NCBI GenBank assembly: GCA_002452635.1
Contig: DKEU01000206.1
Span: forward strand, 2,886 to 15,978
Direction of reading: 5' to 3'
DNA from: Desulfovibrionaceae bacterium UBA6814
GTDB taxonomy: Bacteria; Desulfobacterota; Desulfovibrionia; Desulfovibrionales; Desulfovibrionaceae
DNA: 13,093 bases
The notes under the pieces were generated by a model. That model searched no databases, was not told the origin of the DNA, and saw only the letters and a list, made by a program, of their open reading frames with translations. Shown here one piece after another: positions 12,916 through 13,093 of the stretch. Made by a program: the position numbers and the translations under genes. The first letter of the stretch is position 1. Every line of letters begins with the position of its first letter.

Positions 12916-13093
12916 TCAGCGGGCCTTGGGGGCCCAGGCGGTGCCGTAGAGCACCGTGTCGCGGTTCCAGAATTCGGCCAGGCCCTCGGCGTCGAACCGG
13001 GCCACGGCATAGGAGGGGCCGTCCAGGGACTGGCCGGGCAGGTAGAGGTAGACCCCCACCCGGGGCTCGGACGGGGCCAGGTCGGCGCGGACC
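12916..13093 (-). CDS. C-terminal fragment of an unknown protein
   Basis: A frame enters from the right edge and ends at the TGA at 12918-12916, giving 58 visible residues without a start. It reads as beta strands (PRVGVYLYLPGQSL, SYAVARFD) followed by an amphipathic helix (AEGLAEFWNRDTVLYG) and a short basic tail. I cannot assign a family from this part. The stop lies 28 bases before the 107-aa orphan on the same strand, so the two probably form an operon. Confidence 0.6.
   Translation of the reverse strand, partial: VRADLAPSEPRVGVYLYLPGQSLDGPSYAVARFDAEGLAEFWNRDTVLYGTAWAPKAR

Noticed and set aside
12895..13010. Extension of the 107-aa gene upstream to 13010
   Set aside because: The added residues are Pro/Ala/Thr-rich, overlap the preceding gene in another frame and have no family look. 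The preceding gene's own frame stays open to the edge.

Overview
The window is GC-rich chromosomal DNA from what is most likely a sulfate-reducing member of the Desulfovibrionales. That is an inference from gene content: a heat-shock-type sigma factor divergent from a short B12-dependent methionine synthase, a short N-acetylglutamate synthase, an MJ0042 zinc-finger/DUF3426 membrane protein beside radA, and several small proteins that look lineage-specific. I see no rRNA, tRNA, CRISPR array, insertion sequence or prophage gene. Protein families were recognised by eye from motifs; no database was searched.

Left block (1-2632, minus strand). A promoter at 2604-2632 drives a sigma-32-like factor (rpoH-like) with an unusual acidic N-terminus. 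Its 3' end overlaps an HD-domain phosphohydrolase by 8 bases. After a 117-base gap holding an 18-base palindrome comes a TPR lipoprotein that runs off the left edge.

Central block (2718-9272, plus strand). metH (without its AdoMet reactivation domain), a secreted TlpA-like thioredoxin and an ArgA-type acetyltransferase form a compact run that ends at a hairpin. A 200-base gap dense in inverted repeats follows. Then come hpt (purine salvage), the zinc-finger/DUF3426 membrane protein and radA (recombinational repair). These are mostly housekeeping genes for methionine, arginine and purine metabolism, envelope and DNA repair.

Toxin-antitoxin and orphan block (9274-10460, plus strand). Directly after the radA stop lies a strong promoter interlaced with three copies of an operator half-site. 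It drives a VapBC-like pair whose antitoxin mRNA is predicted to be leaderless. Next is a small protein with six cysteines that resembles the TIGR04076 family.

Right block (10505-13093, minus strand). Transcription runs leftward from a truncated unknown gene through a 107-aa orphan, then cysS with its own putative promoter, then a small lipoprotein with a beta-sandwich look. This block converges on the plus-strand block at 10461-10504.

No large new multi-gene system is evident. The items most worth following are the hairpin cluster upstream of hpt, which has two mutually exclusive pairings, the interlaced VapBC promoter/operator, the six-cysteine protein, and the acidic extension of the sigma factor.
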